Source of the DNA: Nitrospirota bacterium
GTDB taxonomy: Bacteria; Nitrospirota; Nitrospiria; Nitrospirales; UBA8639
Direction of reading: 5' to 3'
Length of the DNA stretch: 10,303 bases
Assembly: GCA_003228495.1 (NCBI GenBank)
Contig: QIDY01000299.1
Coordinates: 1 to 10,303 of the forward strand
The notes beneath the pieces are model-generated. The model had not been told where the DNA came from and ran no database searches. It saw only the letters and a program-made list of their open reading frames with translations. A program made the translations under genes and the position numbers. Below, one piece after another: positions 1 through 6,306 of the stretch; position 1 is the first letter of the stretch; every line of letters starts with the position of its first letter.

Positions 1-520
1 TCGTCCATCGGGTTGAACGGTCATCTCCCCAAATCGTCATGAGGACAGTCGTAGGAATATTGTTTCGGGCATTGGCCGTATCCGACACGGGGGAGGGATG
101 AAGCCAGGGAACCAGCCGTTCGGCCGGTCCAAGCGTGAACGAGTCGGGTTTGGTGGCCATGTTGGAGAGCCGTGTGGCGCCTGTCTCTAAAAATCCTGCA
201 GTATCGGGAATGAGAGTGCAATGCTCTAGTGTTTGTCCGACGTGATCGAAGGTTTGGATGATGAGCGATCCATTGAGCCAGCCCAGGAGATAACCTTCCG
301 TGGCTTCCATATCGTTTCCCGGTAAGAGCGTTATGGGGACATCGGTGATGATTTTGCTCCCCGGTATCACCTCGCAGCTATACAGATGTAACGATCCCGC
401 TTTCCCCACATGGTGAGCATGAGGAATATCCAAAGGGGCATCTAACCCTTGACTCATCGCGACTTCTCGTTCGTCGAGGAGTTGATTGGCCGATTGGGTG
501 AGGAGCTCGTCGAGTTTCAT
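1..520 (-). CDS. Unidentified cytosolic protein, C-terminus outside the window
   Basis: An open frame runs leftwards from an ATG at 520-518 to the window edge without a stop, giving at least 173 residues. Its start overlaps the stop of the upstream exported-protein gene as ATGA (520-517), which implies translational coupling in one operon. The protein begins MKLDELLTQSANQLLDE and has no signal peptide or membrane segment. Residues about 42-120 look beta-rich (GSLHLYSCEVIPG, then GYLLGWLNGSLIIQTFD and a DTAGFLETGATRL stretch). That pattern faintly recalls the beta-barrel region ahead of the ATPase core in DNA2/UPF1-like SF1 helicases, but no Walker A motif lies in the visible part, so this is only a guess. 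The shorter open frames on this strand here are in other frames and are not credible. The gene is real with good confidence; its function is unknown. Confidence 0.7.
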   Translation of the reverse strand, partial: MKLDELLTQSANQLLDEREVAMSQGLDAPLDIPHAHHVGKAGSLHLYSCEVIPGSKIITDVPITLLPGNDMEATEGYLLGWLNGSLIIQTFDHVGQTLEHCTLIPDTAGFLETGATRLSNMATKPDSFTLGPAERLVPWLHPSPVSDTANARNNIPTTVLMTIWGDDRSTRWT

Positions 521-987
521 GGCGTTTTTTGTAAGGGGCTGATGGATGCTGCTTCCAGAAGGTTTTTGAGGCAAAGAGCCAGGCATCCAAGTCCCCCGGT
601 TAGCGGTGTCCGGTCGGTCTGACAGCCACGATTGTTCGCACATTGAACCAGGCTGGGTAGCTTGGGATCAAGGGGAAGCCGTTCAAGCAGATAGAGGGTG
701 AGTTGGCCTGTATCATTCATGGAAAGAATCGCGACTCGTTGCCGTTGGTTGTCTTCAAAAATGACTGCTTGCGGGGATGGGGCAACAACCGGTCGGGCAA
801 CCGAGAGTCCGGGCAGCAAGATGGTTTGGACGATGATGTTGTCAGGAGGCGTAAGCGGGCGATTGCTCAATCGAAGATTCAGGTCGGTAAAGGGCTCCTT
901 CACCAGTGTGTAGTCGAGACCTTCCTCATTGGCCAGGGTGTGGGTCGGGACCATGACCAACAGGATGAAAAAGAATAGCTTCAGCAT
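517..987 (-). CDS. Small exported protein of unknown function
   Basis: This 156-residue protein begins with a clear Sec-type signal peptide: MLK, then a hydrophobic run FFFILLVMV, then a likely signal peptidase I site after THTLA (residue 19-20). The mature part is therefore expected in the periplasm or outside. Residues about 55-110 look like beta strands (VIFEDNQRQRVAILSMNDTG, then LTLYLLERL). A C-terminal region carries four cysteines (QCANNRGCQ and GCLALC), which could form disulfides. The length and beta-rich centre might fit a small pilus or secretion-system accessory protein, but I recognise no family. The start at 987 is chosen because it gives the signal peptide; no strong Shine-Dalgarno sequence precedes it. 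The stop overlaps the start of the downstream minus-strand gene, so the two are probably co-expressed. Confidence 0.72.
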   Translation of the reverse strand: MLKLFFFILLVMVPTHTLANEEGLDYTLVKEPFTDLNLRLSNRPLTPPDNIIVQTILLPGLSVARPVVAPSPQAVIFEDNQRQRVAILSMNDTGQLTLYLLERLPLDPKLPSLVQCANNRGCQTDRTPLTGGLGCLALCLKNLLEAASISPLQKTP

Positions 988-1062
988 GGTTTGTGGATTC
1001 TCATGGCTCCAAGAGGCACGTTTCTACGTGGAAACATGTACATATTGATTGTGGGATGAGTG

Positions 1063-1091
1063 AGTATACGTTATCTCTTGGCCATCAGGAA
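1063..1091 (-). promoter_or_regulatory. Possible promoter of the minus-strand operon
   Basis: On the minus strand a TATACT (1068-1063) matches the -10 consensus at five of six positions. A weak TTCCTG (1091-1086) lies 17 bp upstream as a possible -35. Transcription would start near 1056 and leave about 70 nt of leader before the ATG at 987, including a small GTTTC/GAAAC hairpin at 1020-1035. The -35 is poor, so this is tentative. Confidence 0.25.
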
Positions 1092-1187
1092 AATACTCAA
1101 TATTTTCTTGAGTGCTTGTTTGCTGTTTTCCCCAGTCCTCATTGGGGTCCATCATGTTGATATGAGCGAAGCAACTTGGCCATTCAA

Positions 1188-1217
1188 TTGACTTTTTCTA
1201 CCTTCGGTCTTTAAGAT
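1188..1217 (+). promoter_or_regulatory. Sigma70-type promoter for rplI-glyA-nrdR
   Basis: TTGACT (1188-1193, five of six consensus -35 bases) is followed after 18 bp by TAAGAT (1212-1217, four of six -10 bases). Transcription would start near 1224, giving a leader of about 30 nt before the rplI start at 1253. The rest of the divergent region 988-1187 shows only small hairpins, such as ACTCAA/TTGAGT at 1095-1113, with no recognised function. Confidence 0.5.
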
Positions 1218-1237
1218 GCTCCCCTTATTCGCTAGGC

Positions 1238-1247
1238 TAAGGAGAGG
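1238..1247 (+). promoter_or_regulatory. Ribosome binding site deciding the rplI start
   Basis: TAAGGAGAGG precedes the ATG at 1253, with GGAG eight bases upstream. The in-frame GTG at 1247 overlaps this Shine-Dalgarno sequence and would be too close to use it, so the ATG is the real start. Confidence 0.75.
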
Positions 1248-1252
1248 TGTCT

Positions 1253-1768
1253 ATGAAGGTGATTTTACAGGAAAATGTTGAGGGTTTGGGTTATTTGGGC
1301 GATGTGTTAACCGTGGCGGATGGTTATGCCAGAAATTATTTATTGCCGCGTAAAAAAGCCGTATTTGCGGAAGAACGGCAAGTCAAATTGTTACAGCATC
1401 TCAAGCGGCAAATTGACCAAAAGGCCAAAAAAGAATTAGAGGCCTTAGGTGATATTGGAAAAAAAATGGCCGACGTTTCGCTGACCTTTGAAGTCCAAAC
1501 CGGGAAGGACGATAAATTGTTTGGTTCTGTGACCTCAAAGGATATTGCCGAGCAATTAGCCGCTCAGGGTATGACGGTGGATCGTCGCAAAATACAGTTA
1601 CCGCAACCGTTGAAAGAATTGGGTACGTTTCCCGTGCCCATTAAACTTCACCGGGATGTGGTGACAAACATTCAAGTCACGGTTACGAAACAGGCTGGCG
1701 AGGAACCAGTAGCTGAAGAGCCAGCTGCTACGGAAGAAGCGCCAGGCGAAACGATGGAAACAGAATAA
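1253..1768 (+). CDS. rplI: 50S ribosomal protein L9
   Basis: L9 binds 23S rRNA domain V near the base of the L1 stalk and affects frame maintenance. The protein has 171 residues. The N-terminal RNA-binding domain carries the family signature (MKVILQENVEGLGYLGDV, then GYARNYLLP at about residues 28-36). A lysine-rich connecting helix follows (about 40-75), then the C-terminal domain ending TFPVPIKLHRDVVTNIQVTV. Usual L9 length is about 147-150 residues. The last ~22 residues here form an extra Ala/Glu-rich acidic tail (AGEEPVAEEPAATEEAP...), of unknown role and probably disordered. The gene has its own promoter and is not preceded here by rpsF, ssb or rpsR, its frequent neighbours. glyA starts three bases after the stop, so they are surely cotranscribed. 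Confidence 0.96.
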   Translation: MKVILQENVEGLGYLGDVLTVADGYARNYLLPRKKAVFAEERQVKLLQHLKRQIDQKAKKELEALGDIGKKMADVSLTFEVQTGKDDKLFGSVTSKDIAEQLAAQGMTVDRRKIQLPQPLKELGTFPVPIKLHRDVVTNIQVTVTKQAGEEPVAEEPAATEEAPGETMETE

Positions 1769-1771
1769 TCC

Positions 1772-2539
1772 ATGCGTCATTCTGTTGGGACATTGAAAGC
1801 CATTCGCGACACCGATTATGAGGTGTATGCCGCTATTCGCTCCGAAGAAAAACGTCAGCGCGAAAATTTGGTGCTGATCGCGTCGGAAAATTATGCCAGC
1901 CCTGCAGTCCTGGGTGCTCAAGGCTGCTTGATGACTAATAAATATGCGGAAGGGTATCCCCGCAAGCGGTATTATGGTGGATGTGAGCATGTGGATACGG
2001 TTGAAGAGCTGGCCATTGCCCGTGCCAAAGAACTCTTTGGGTGCGAACATGTGAATGTTCAGCCGCATTCCGGGTCGCAAGCCAATATGGCGGCGTATCT
2101 GGCTGTCCTCAAGGTTGGAGACACGATCATGGGAATGGATCTGGCGCATGGTGGACATTTGACCCATGGCAGCCGAGTCAATTTTTCGGGGAAAATCTTC
2201 CAGTCTTTTAGTTATGGGGTAGATCGAGAAACTGAAGCTATTGATTATGATGCCGTTGAACGCCAAGCCAAGGAAGTTCGACCCAGAATGTTGGTTGTAG
2301 GGGCGAGTGCCTATGCGAAGATTTTAGATTTTTCCCGGTTTCAAGAAATTGCCAAGTCGGTGGGAGCCTATTTGTTAGTGGATATTGCGCATATTGCGGG
2401 CTTAGTCGCCACGGGTCTTCATCCCAGTCCGGTTCCCTATGCCGATTTTGTGACGACGACGACGCATAAGACTTTGCGGGGACCGCGCTCGGGCTTGATC
2501 ATGTGTAAGGAAGAACAGGGATTCAAGGCGGGCCGTTAA
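1772..2539 (+). pseudogene. glyA: Serine hydroxymethyltransferase, N-terminal part of a frameshifted glyA
   Basis: Intact SHMT is a PLP enzyme that converts serine and tetrahydrofolate to glycine and methylene-tetrahydrofolate. This fragment matches the family from the N-terminus through the large PLP domain: ENLVLIASENYASP near residue 32, YAEGYPRKRYYGGCE, HSGSQANMAAY, VDIAHIAGLV with D204 and H207, and TTTTHKTLRGPR with the PLP lysine K233. Agreement with the family stops after CKEE (residue 248). The frame then reads QGFKAGR and a stop at 2537-2539, whereas the shifted frame at 2518 reads GIQGGPLMHV, the expected continuation. About 11-12 residues (normally ending ...VFP) are missing, and the lesion length must be 1 modulo 3, so about 31 or 34 bp were lost. 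No other lesion is visible, which points to a recent mutation or an assembly/sequencing error. The gene follows rplI by three bases. Confidence 0.9.
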
Positions 2540-3003
2540 TGCACGTCATTGCGGCGAAGGCTGTAGCGTTTAAAGAAGCGCTGGCTCCGGGATTTACCAC
2601 CTATCAAAAGCAGGTGTTGGCCAATGCCAAGGTGTTAGCGGATGGCTTCTTGAAACGTGGATATCAAGTTGTCTCCGGCGGCACCGAAAATCACCTCTTT
2701 CTGTTAAATTTAACATCTAAAAATGTCACCGGAAAAGAGGCCGAAGCGGCGTTGAATGCTTCTGGAATTGTCGTGAATAAAAATGCCGTGCCGTTTGATG
2801 AAAAACCGCCCGTGATCGCCAGTGGGATTCGAATTGGCACGCCAACGGTTTCGACTCGTGGGATGCAGCAAGCCGAGATGGAGCAAATTGTGTCCTGGAT
2901 GGATGATGTCATCCAGCGTTCACAAGATCCCGCGCTTCACAAACGCATTCTGCGGGAAGTGAAAAACCTGTGTTCGCGCTTTCCCATCTTTCATCCGTAT
3001 TAA
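2539..3003 (+). pseudogene. glyA: Serine hydroxymethyltransferase, C-terminal part of a frameshifted glyA
   Basis: This frame is open upstream through GIQGGPL (from 2518), but its first ATG is at 2539, where the upstream stop and this start overlap as TAATG. It encodes the C-terminal SHMT domain: MHVIAAKAVAFKEAL, GGTENHLFLLNL, GKEAEAALN, VNKNAVPFDEKPP and SGIRIGTP with the substrate-carboxylate arginine (codon 2830-2832), ending VKNLCSRFPIF. The two parts plus about 11 missing residues sum to about 420, the usual length (E. coli 417), so this is one gene broken once. Re-initiation at TAATG could in principle make a separate C-terminal polypeptide, but it would lack the QGGPL loop that contacts the PLP phosphate of the neighbouring subunit. 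A working split enzyme is therefore unlikely. nrdR follows after 40 bp. Confidence 0.9.
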
Positions 3004-3043
3004 TTTTCTCCACAACTCCTCCAAACATTAAGGATGCTCTTTC

Positions 3044-3508
3044 GTGAAATGTCCGTTCTGTGATCAACTCGAAGATAAAGTGATTGACTCGCGGACGGCG
3101 CGGGAAGGGGAAGTCATTCGTCGTCGGCGTGAATGTTTGGGTTGTAAACGACGGTTTACGACCTATGAACGCATTGAAGAAAACTTGCCCATGGTTGTCA
3201 AAAAAGATAACCGACGTGAGCCGTTTGATCGGGCCAAGATATTATCCGGACTCAAAAAAGCCTGTGAGAAACGTCCTGTGAGTATCGGGGCTTTGGGCGC
3301 AGCGGTAGATCGGATAGAAAAACGAATCCAGGACTTAGGGGAAACGGAAGTGCCAAGCCGGGCGGTTGGGGAAGAAGTCATGCGGGCCTTGCAAGAACTG
3401 GATCCAGTGGCCTATGTACGATTTGCCTCGGTGTATCGAGAATTTAAGGATATCGACCAATTTATGGATACGATCCGTGCCTTAACGCATGATAAAGGGC
3501 ATTCTTAG
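3044..3508 (+). CDS. nrdR: Transcriptional repressor NrdR
   Basis: NrdR is a nucleotide-sensing repressor of ribonucleotide reductase genes. The 154-residue length is typical. The N-terminal zinc ribbon has C3, C6, C31 and C34 (CPFC...CLGC), followed by KRRFTTYERIE, a family hallmark. The ATP-cone domain occupies about residues 49-139 (VVKKDNRREPFDRAKILSGL, then RAVGEEVMRAL and VAYVRFASVYREFKD) and binds ATP/dATP. The start is GTG at 3044, with AAGGA (3030-3034) at a suitable distance and the invariant MKCPFC beginning at once. It lies 40 bp after glyA and appears to be the last gene of the cluster, before a terminator-like hairpin. I saw no obvious NrdR box in the window, so its targets are probably elsewhere. 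Confidence 0.97.
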   Translation: MKCPFCDQLEDKVIDSRTAREGEVIRRRRECLGCKRRFTTYERIEENLPMVVKKDNRREPFDRAKILSGLKKACEKRPVSIGALGAAVDRIEKRIQDLGETEVPSRAVGEEVMRALQELDPVAYVRFASVYREFKDIDQFMDTIRALTHDKGHS

Positions 3509-3544
3509 TAAGGATTTCCTCTGATACTTGGTGACCCAATACTC

Positions 3545-3580
3545 CCCTCATTCTGAACGACAGAAGAGGGTGTTATCTTT
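3545..3580 (+). terminator. Rho-independent-type terminator after nrdR
   Basis: CCCTC-A-TTCTG (3545-3555) pairs with CAGAAGAGGG (3561-3570): ten base pairs with one bulged A and a five-base loop AACGA. The hairpin is followed by TGTTATCTTT. The T tract is interrupted, so termination may be only partial, but the position between nrdR and the next transcription unit fits. Confidence 0.6.
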
Positions 3581-3627
3581 CTCCGAAAGATTCTCCACAT
3601 TGGTTCAAAGCCTGCGCGTGGGTATTC

Positions 3628-4773
3628 ATGCCATCTCTCAAATCTTCCAAGTCCTCCAAGCGTCTCTCACGTTCTTGCAAGCAGACCGCTAATCAAACGA
3701 CACCAGGTGTGACCGCAAGCCGTGTGGCTATCATTGGGGCTGGGCATGGAGGCACCGCCCTGATGGAAATTTTTGCGGAAGATCCATTAGTCACCGTTGT
3801 TGGTGTTGCCGAAATCCGACCACTGACGAGAGGTGTCCGTCTTGCCAAAAAGTTGGGTATTCCTGTCGTTCGCCGTTATCACGATCTCTTGAAAATGAAA
3901 GATGTGGATTTAGTTATTGACGTGACTGGCAATCCCGACGTGGAACACAAGTTATTGGAGGTGCAGACCCCGCACTTAGCAATTGTGGGCGGCGCGAGCG
4001 CCAAGTTTATGTGGCAACTCATTGAAGCGCGGATTCGTGCCTCGGTGGAAATAGAAAGCACGCTGACCCGGTATCAATCGCTCTTTCGTTTGTACGTGAA
4101 GGAAGAAGCCGAAGGGGCCGTGGATGATGAGCGCACGCGCATTGCCTGCGAAATTCATGATGGGTTGGTTCAAACCCTGGTGGGTGTCAATCTCAAGATG
4201 GAACGTGTGCGTGAATTGGTATCTGAGGATCCCGGCAAAGGCTTGATCATGCTGAATCAAACCACCGTGCAATTGAAACATGGGATTCAGGAAGCGCGAG
4301 AAGTCGTGTATAATCTTCGTCCGGGTCAATACGATCAATTGGCCTTCATCCCGGCATTATCAAATTATCTGACGTCATACGAACGAGAACATCTGATTCG
4401 AACAACTTTTGAAGGGGATGGAGATGAATCTCAGCTTGATCCGAAAACTAAGGTGTTTGTCTTTCGCATGGTGCAGGAAGCCTTGAGCAATGTGGCTAAG
4501 CATGCCAAAGCTACAAAAGTGGCAGTCAAGGTCCATCTCAAGAAGGATCTGCTGGAAGCCAAGGTATCGGATAATGGGCAGGGATTTAATGTGTCTGCCG
4601 GGGGTCAGAATCCAGAAAAATGGGATCATTTCGGGGTGAAAAGTATGAAAGAACGTGCAAGGATGTTGGGGGGTGAGGTCCGGTGGGTGTCGAAACCTCG
4701 AACCGGCACGACGGTAAAAATTTCCGTCCCGCTTGCCGCAAAGGAGAGGAACGTTTATGGCCAAAAAAACTAA
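3628..4773 (+). CDS. Soluble sensor histidine kinase with N-terminal Rossmann domain
   Basis: A 381-residue NarL-family-type (HisKA_3) kinase without membrane segments, hence cytosolic. After a Ser/Lys-rich leader (1-30), a Rossmann fold begins: RVAIIGAGHGGTALMEIF with GxGxxG at G37, G39 and G42, then VVGVAEIRP at the end of the second strand, VDLVIDVTGNPDVEH and LAIVGGASAKFMW. This resembles NAD(P)-binding domains of homoserine/aspartate dehydrogenase or Gfo/Idh type. Residues about 140-168 form a linking helix. The dimerisation domain has ERTRIACEIHDGLVQTL with phospho-acceptor H177. The HATPase domain (about 275-370) has the N box EALSNVAKH (N288), G1 box DNGQG (D315-G319) and G2 region FGVKSMKERARMLGG. 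The kinase thus probably senses a dinucleotide or redox/energy ligand, which is inference. The start at 3628 lacks a good Shine-Dalgarno sequence; the first 30 residues may be shorter in reality. The cognate regulator gene overlaps its 3' end. Confidence 0.9.
   Translation: MPSLKSSKSSKRLSRSCKQTANQTTPGVTASRVAIIGAGHGGTALMEIFAEDPLVTVVGVAEIRPLTRGVRLAKKLGIPVVRRYHDLLKMKDVDLVIDVTGNPDVEHKLLEVQTPHLAIVGGASAKFMWQLIEARIRASVEIESTLTRYQSLFRLYVKEEAEGAVDDERTRIACEIHDGLVQTLVGVNLKMERVRELVSEDPGKGLIMLNQTTVQLKHGIQEAREVVYNLRPGQYDQLAFIPALSNYLTSYEREHLIRTTFEGDGDESQLDPKTKVFVFRMVQEALSNVAKHAKATKVAVKVHLKKDLLEAKVSDNGQGFNVSAGGQNPEKWDHFGVKSMKERARMLGGEVRWVSKPRTGTTVKISVPLAAKERNVYGQKN
4741..4750 (+). promoter_or_regulatory. Ribosome binding site deciding the response regulator start
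   Basis: AAGGAGAGGA lies inside the 3' end of the kinase gene, six bases before the ATG at 4757. It argues against the upstream in-frame ATG at 4733, which would add eight residues not typical of the family. Confidence 0.75.
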
Positions 4774-5434
4774 AGTTCTGATTGTCGATGATCATCGTGT
4801 GGTGCGAGAAGGGCTGTGCGCGATTCTAGAAACGAAGGATGATATTCAAGTCGTAGGAGAAGCCAAAGATGGGGGAGAGGCTGTCGAACAGGCTCGAACT
4901 CTTCTGCCGGATGTCATTCTCATGGATGTGAGTATGCCTGGGATGACGGGGATCGAAGCCACGCGCATTATCAAACGAGAGTTTCCGCATATTGGAGTCG
5001 TGGCCCTCACCATGTATGAGGAGCAGCAATATATCTTTGACCTCGTGCGAGCTGGGGCGACGGGCTATCTTCTGAAAGATTGCGATTCGGCGCAAATCAT
5101 TGCCGCTATCCGAACTATTGCGCGAGGAGAGTCGCTCATCCATCCATCCGTCGCGAGTAAGATTTTGGCCGAGTTTTCTTTACTATCTGAAGGAAAAGGA
5201 AAAAAACGAGGGATTTTGGAACACGATCTGACTGATCGAGAAATCACGGTGCTGCAATTAGTTGCTGATGGTAAGACCAACAAAGAAATTGCCAATGTGC
5301 TGGATCTAAGCGAAAAAACGGTCAAAAACCATGTTCGCAATATTTTCCACAAACTCCATGCGTACGATCGTACCCAAGCTGCCATCCTGGCTATTCGCAA
5401 AGGTATCATCGAACTCGAACCCCGGCAAACATGA
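4757..5434 (+). CDS. NarL/FixJ-type two-component response regulator
   Basis: A 225-residue DNA-binding regulator and the likely phosphorylation partner of the upstream kinase, whose last 17 bases it overlaps. The receiver domain (about 4-122) has the acidic pair D11-D12 (VLIVDDHRVVREGL), phospho-acceptor D57 in LPDVILMDVSMPGMTG, T85 (VVALTMYEE) and K107 (GYLLKD). A linker of about 25 residues leads to the LuxR-type helix-turn-helix (about 157-215): LTDREITVLQLVADGKTNKE, then IANVLDLSEKTVKNHVRNIF, HKL. All phosphotransfer residues are present, so it should be active. Targets cannot be read from the sequence. The toxin-antitoxin module starts 46 bp downstream, and I see no convincing terminator in between. 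Confidence 0.95.
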   Translation: MAKKTKVLIVDDHRVVREGLCAILETKDDIQVVGEAKDGGEAVEQARTLLPDVILMDVSMPGMTGIEATRIIKREFPHIGVVALTMYEEQQYIFDLVRAGATGYLLKDCDSAQIIAAIRTIARGESLIHPSVASKILAEFSLLSEGKGKKRGILEHDLTDREITVLQLVADGKTNKEIANVLDLSEKTVKNHVRNIFHKLHAYDRTQAAILAIRKGIIELEPRQT

Positions 5435-5445
5435 CAGGGTCGCTA

Positions 5446-5482
5446 TTGACCTTATATGACTGGTCATATAAACTAGTCATAT
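5446..5482 (+). promoter_or_regulatory. Promoter and operator of the toxin-antitoxin operon
   Basis: TTGACC (5446-5451) is a good -35. TATAAA (5467-5472) or TAAACT (5469-5474, 17-bp spacer) serves as -10. Between and over them lies a perfect 9-bp inverted repeat, TTATATGAC-TG-GTCATATAA (5452-5471). A further GTCATAT half-site at 5476-5482 runs into the start codon and lies 13 bp downstream of the copy at 5463. This is the expected arrangement for autorepression by an antitoxin or toxin-antitoxin complex. Transcription would start at or within a few bases of the ATG at 5481. Confidence 0.7.
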
Positions 5483-5729
5483 GAAGGAAATGCACGCAGC
5501 AGAATTTAAGGCGAAGTGCCTGGCCATCTTAGATGAGGTAGCCCAAGAGGGGGAATCTGTCACGATTCTTAAACGGGGCAAACCTGTAGCGCAATTAATT
5601 CCTCCCATCCCTCGTGTTCATCAGTTTCCTCAACAGGAACTGATAGGATCCGTTACCATTCTTGGTGATGTTGTCTCCCCGACCCTTCCTGCTGAGGAAT
5701 GGGAAGCTGAAGGTCATACTCCTCTATGA
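5481..5729 (+). CDS. Phd/YefM-family antitoxin
   Basis: An 82-residue antitoxin expected to bind the operator with its N-terminal domain and to neutralise the following PIN toxin with its C-terminal tail. The N-terminal half is a typical Phd/YefM domain: HAAEFKAKCLAILDEVAQEG, then ESVTILKRGKPVAQLIP. The tail IGSVTILGDVVSPTLPAEEW is of the kind found in Phd-type partners of VapC toxins. There is no Shine-Dalgarno sequence before the ATG at 5481. A second in-frame ATG at 5490 has AAGGAA directly against it, too close to help. With the promoter ending at 5472-5474, translation from 5481 may be leaderless. The stop overlaps the toxin start as ATGA (5726-5729), the normal coupling for such pairs. 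Confidence 0.9.
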   Translation: MKEMHAAEFKAKCLAILDEVAQEGESVTILKRGKPVAQLIPPIPRVHQFPQQELIGSVTILGDVVSPTLPAEEWEAEGHTPL

Positions 5730-6124
5730 AAGCCATTTTGGATACCCACATCCTGTTGTATTGGTTTGGAAAAGATTCTAGACTATCTAAAAAACAAGGC
5801 CGCACTATTCACCAGGCTAGCCCGGAACAACCGTTATTGATCGCAACCATTTCGTTGTGGGAGATTGCCAATCTTCATTCTTTGGGCCGCATTGCTTTGA
5901 ATCTTCCGTTACGAGAATGGCTGGAAGCGGCAACCGCCCCACCCCTGGTTCAACGCGTCGGTCTCTCTCCCGCAATTGCTGCGGGTGTGGCTGGATTACC
6001 TACCGCGTTTCATCGGGATCCAGCTGATAGAATCATTGTGGCTACTGCTCAGATTTTCGGCGCAACCCTTCTAACCCATGATTCTCGCATCATTGACGCG
6101 AAGCTAGTGCCCATCCTCAAATAA
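5726..6124 (+). CDS. VapC-like PIN-domain toxin (ribonuclease)
   Basis: A 132-residue PIN-domain protein, the predicted Mg-dependent RNase toxin of the module. Conserved acidic residues are all present: D6 in MKAILDTHILLYW, E46 in ISLWEIANL, D98/D101 in HRDPADRIIVATA and D119 in LLTHDSRI. The length is normal for the family. The sequence belongs to the subgroup paired with Phd-type antitoxins (DTHILLYW and FHRDPADRIIVATA), in line with the upstream gene. It starts at 5726 by ATGA overlap with the antitoxin, so translation is coupled. No lesion is seen and the toxin should be active. Its RNA target cannot be predicted from the sequence. Confidence 0.93.
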   Translation: MKAILDTHILLYWFGKDSRLSKKQGRTIHQASPEQPLLIATISLWEIANLHSLGRIALNLPLREWLEAATAPPLVQRVGLSPAIAAGVAGLPTAFHRDPADRIIVATAQIFGATLLTHDSRIIDAKLVPILK

Positions 6125-6238
6125 CCTCGTAATTTATTTGGGGCTGATTTGAATGAAAAAAATCGCTAAATCTCCTTTTATGGTTGGTTGTCTCCTTCGA
6201 ATCTGATTCTTTGTTTGATTAAGAGCATTTCCCTTACC

Positions 6239-6268
6239 TTGCTCGCATCTTTTCGTGGATGCTAACAT
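6239..6268 (+). promoter_or_regulatory. Weak candidate promoter before the glutaredoxin-like gene
   Basis: In the 182-bp gap 6125-6306, TTGCTC (6239-6244) and TAACAT (6263-6268) are separated by 18 bp and would give a leader of about 30 nt. The spacer contains a small GCATC/GATGC inverted repeat (6245-6249, 6258-6262). The consensus match is modest. I see nothing else in this gap, and no strong terminator after the toxin gene. Confidence 0.25.
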
Positions 6269-6306
6269 GACCTTCTAATTAATAAAGTGAAAGGGAGTGA
6301 GAAGTT

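Noticed and set aside
21..590. Two short minus-strand frames at the left end
   Set aside because: Both lie in a different frame from the long open frame 520 to 1, which is better supported by its ATGA coupling and protein-like composition; the shorter ones are Arg/Ser/His-rich shadows.
698..978. Plus-strand open frames antisense to the exported-protein gene
   Set aside because: They lie opposite a minus-strand gene that has a clear signal peptide and ATGA coupling, and their proteins show no family features.
1095..1113. ACTCAA/TTGAGT hairpin in the divergent intergenic region
   Set aside because: Only six base pairs with an AT-rich loop and no partner copies nearby; it is too weak to call an operator or terminator.
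1598..2266. 222-residue minus-strand frame opposite rplI and glyA
   Set aside because: It mirrors conserved coding sequence of both genes and has no recognisable domains or ribosome site.
2500..2545. Programmed frameshift or ribosome bypass in glyA
   Set aside because: The missing residues are absent from the DNA in all frames, so recoding could not restore them; there is also no slippery heptamer at the junction.
5452..5471. Palindrome after the response regulator gene as its terminator
   Set aside because: The centre is only two bases, the stem is AT-rich and no T run follows; its place within the promoter fits an operator better.
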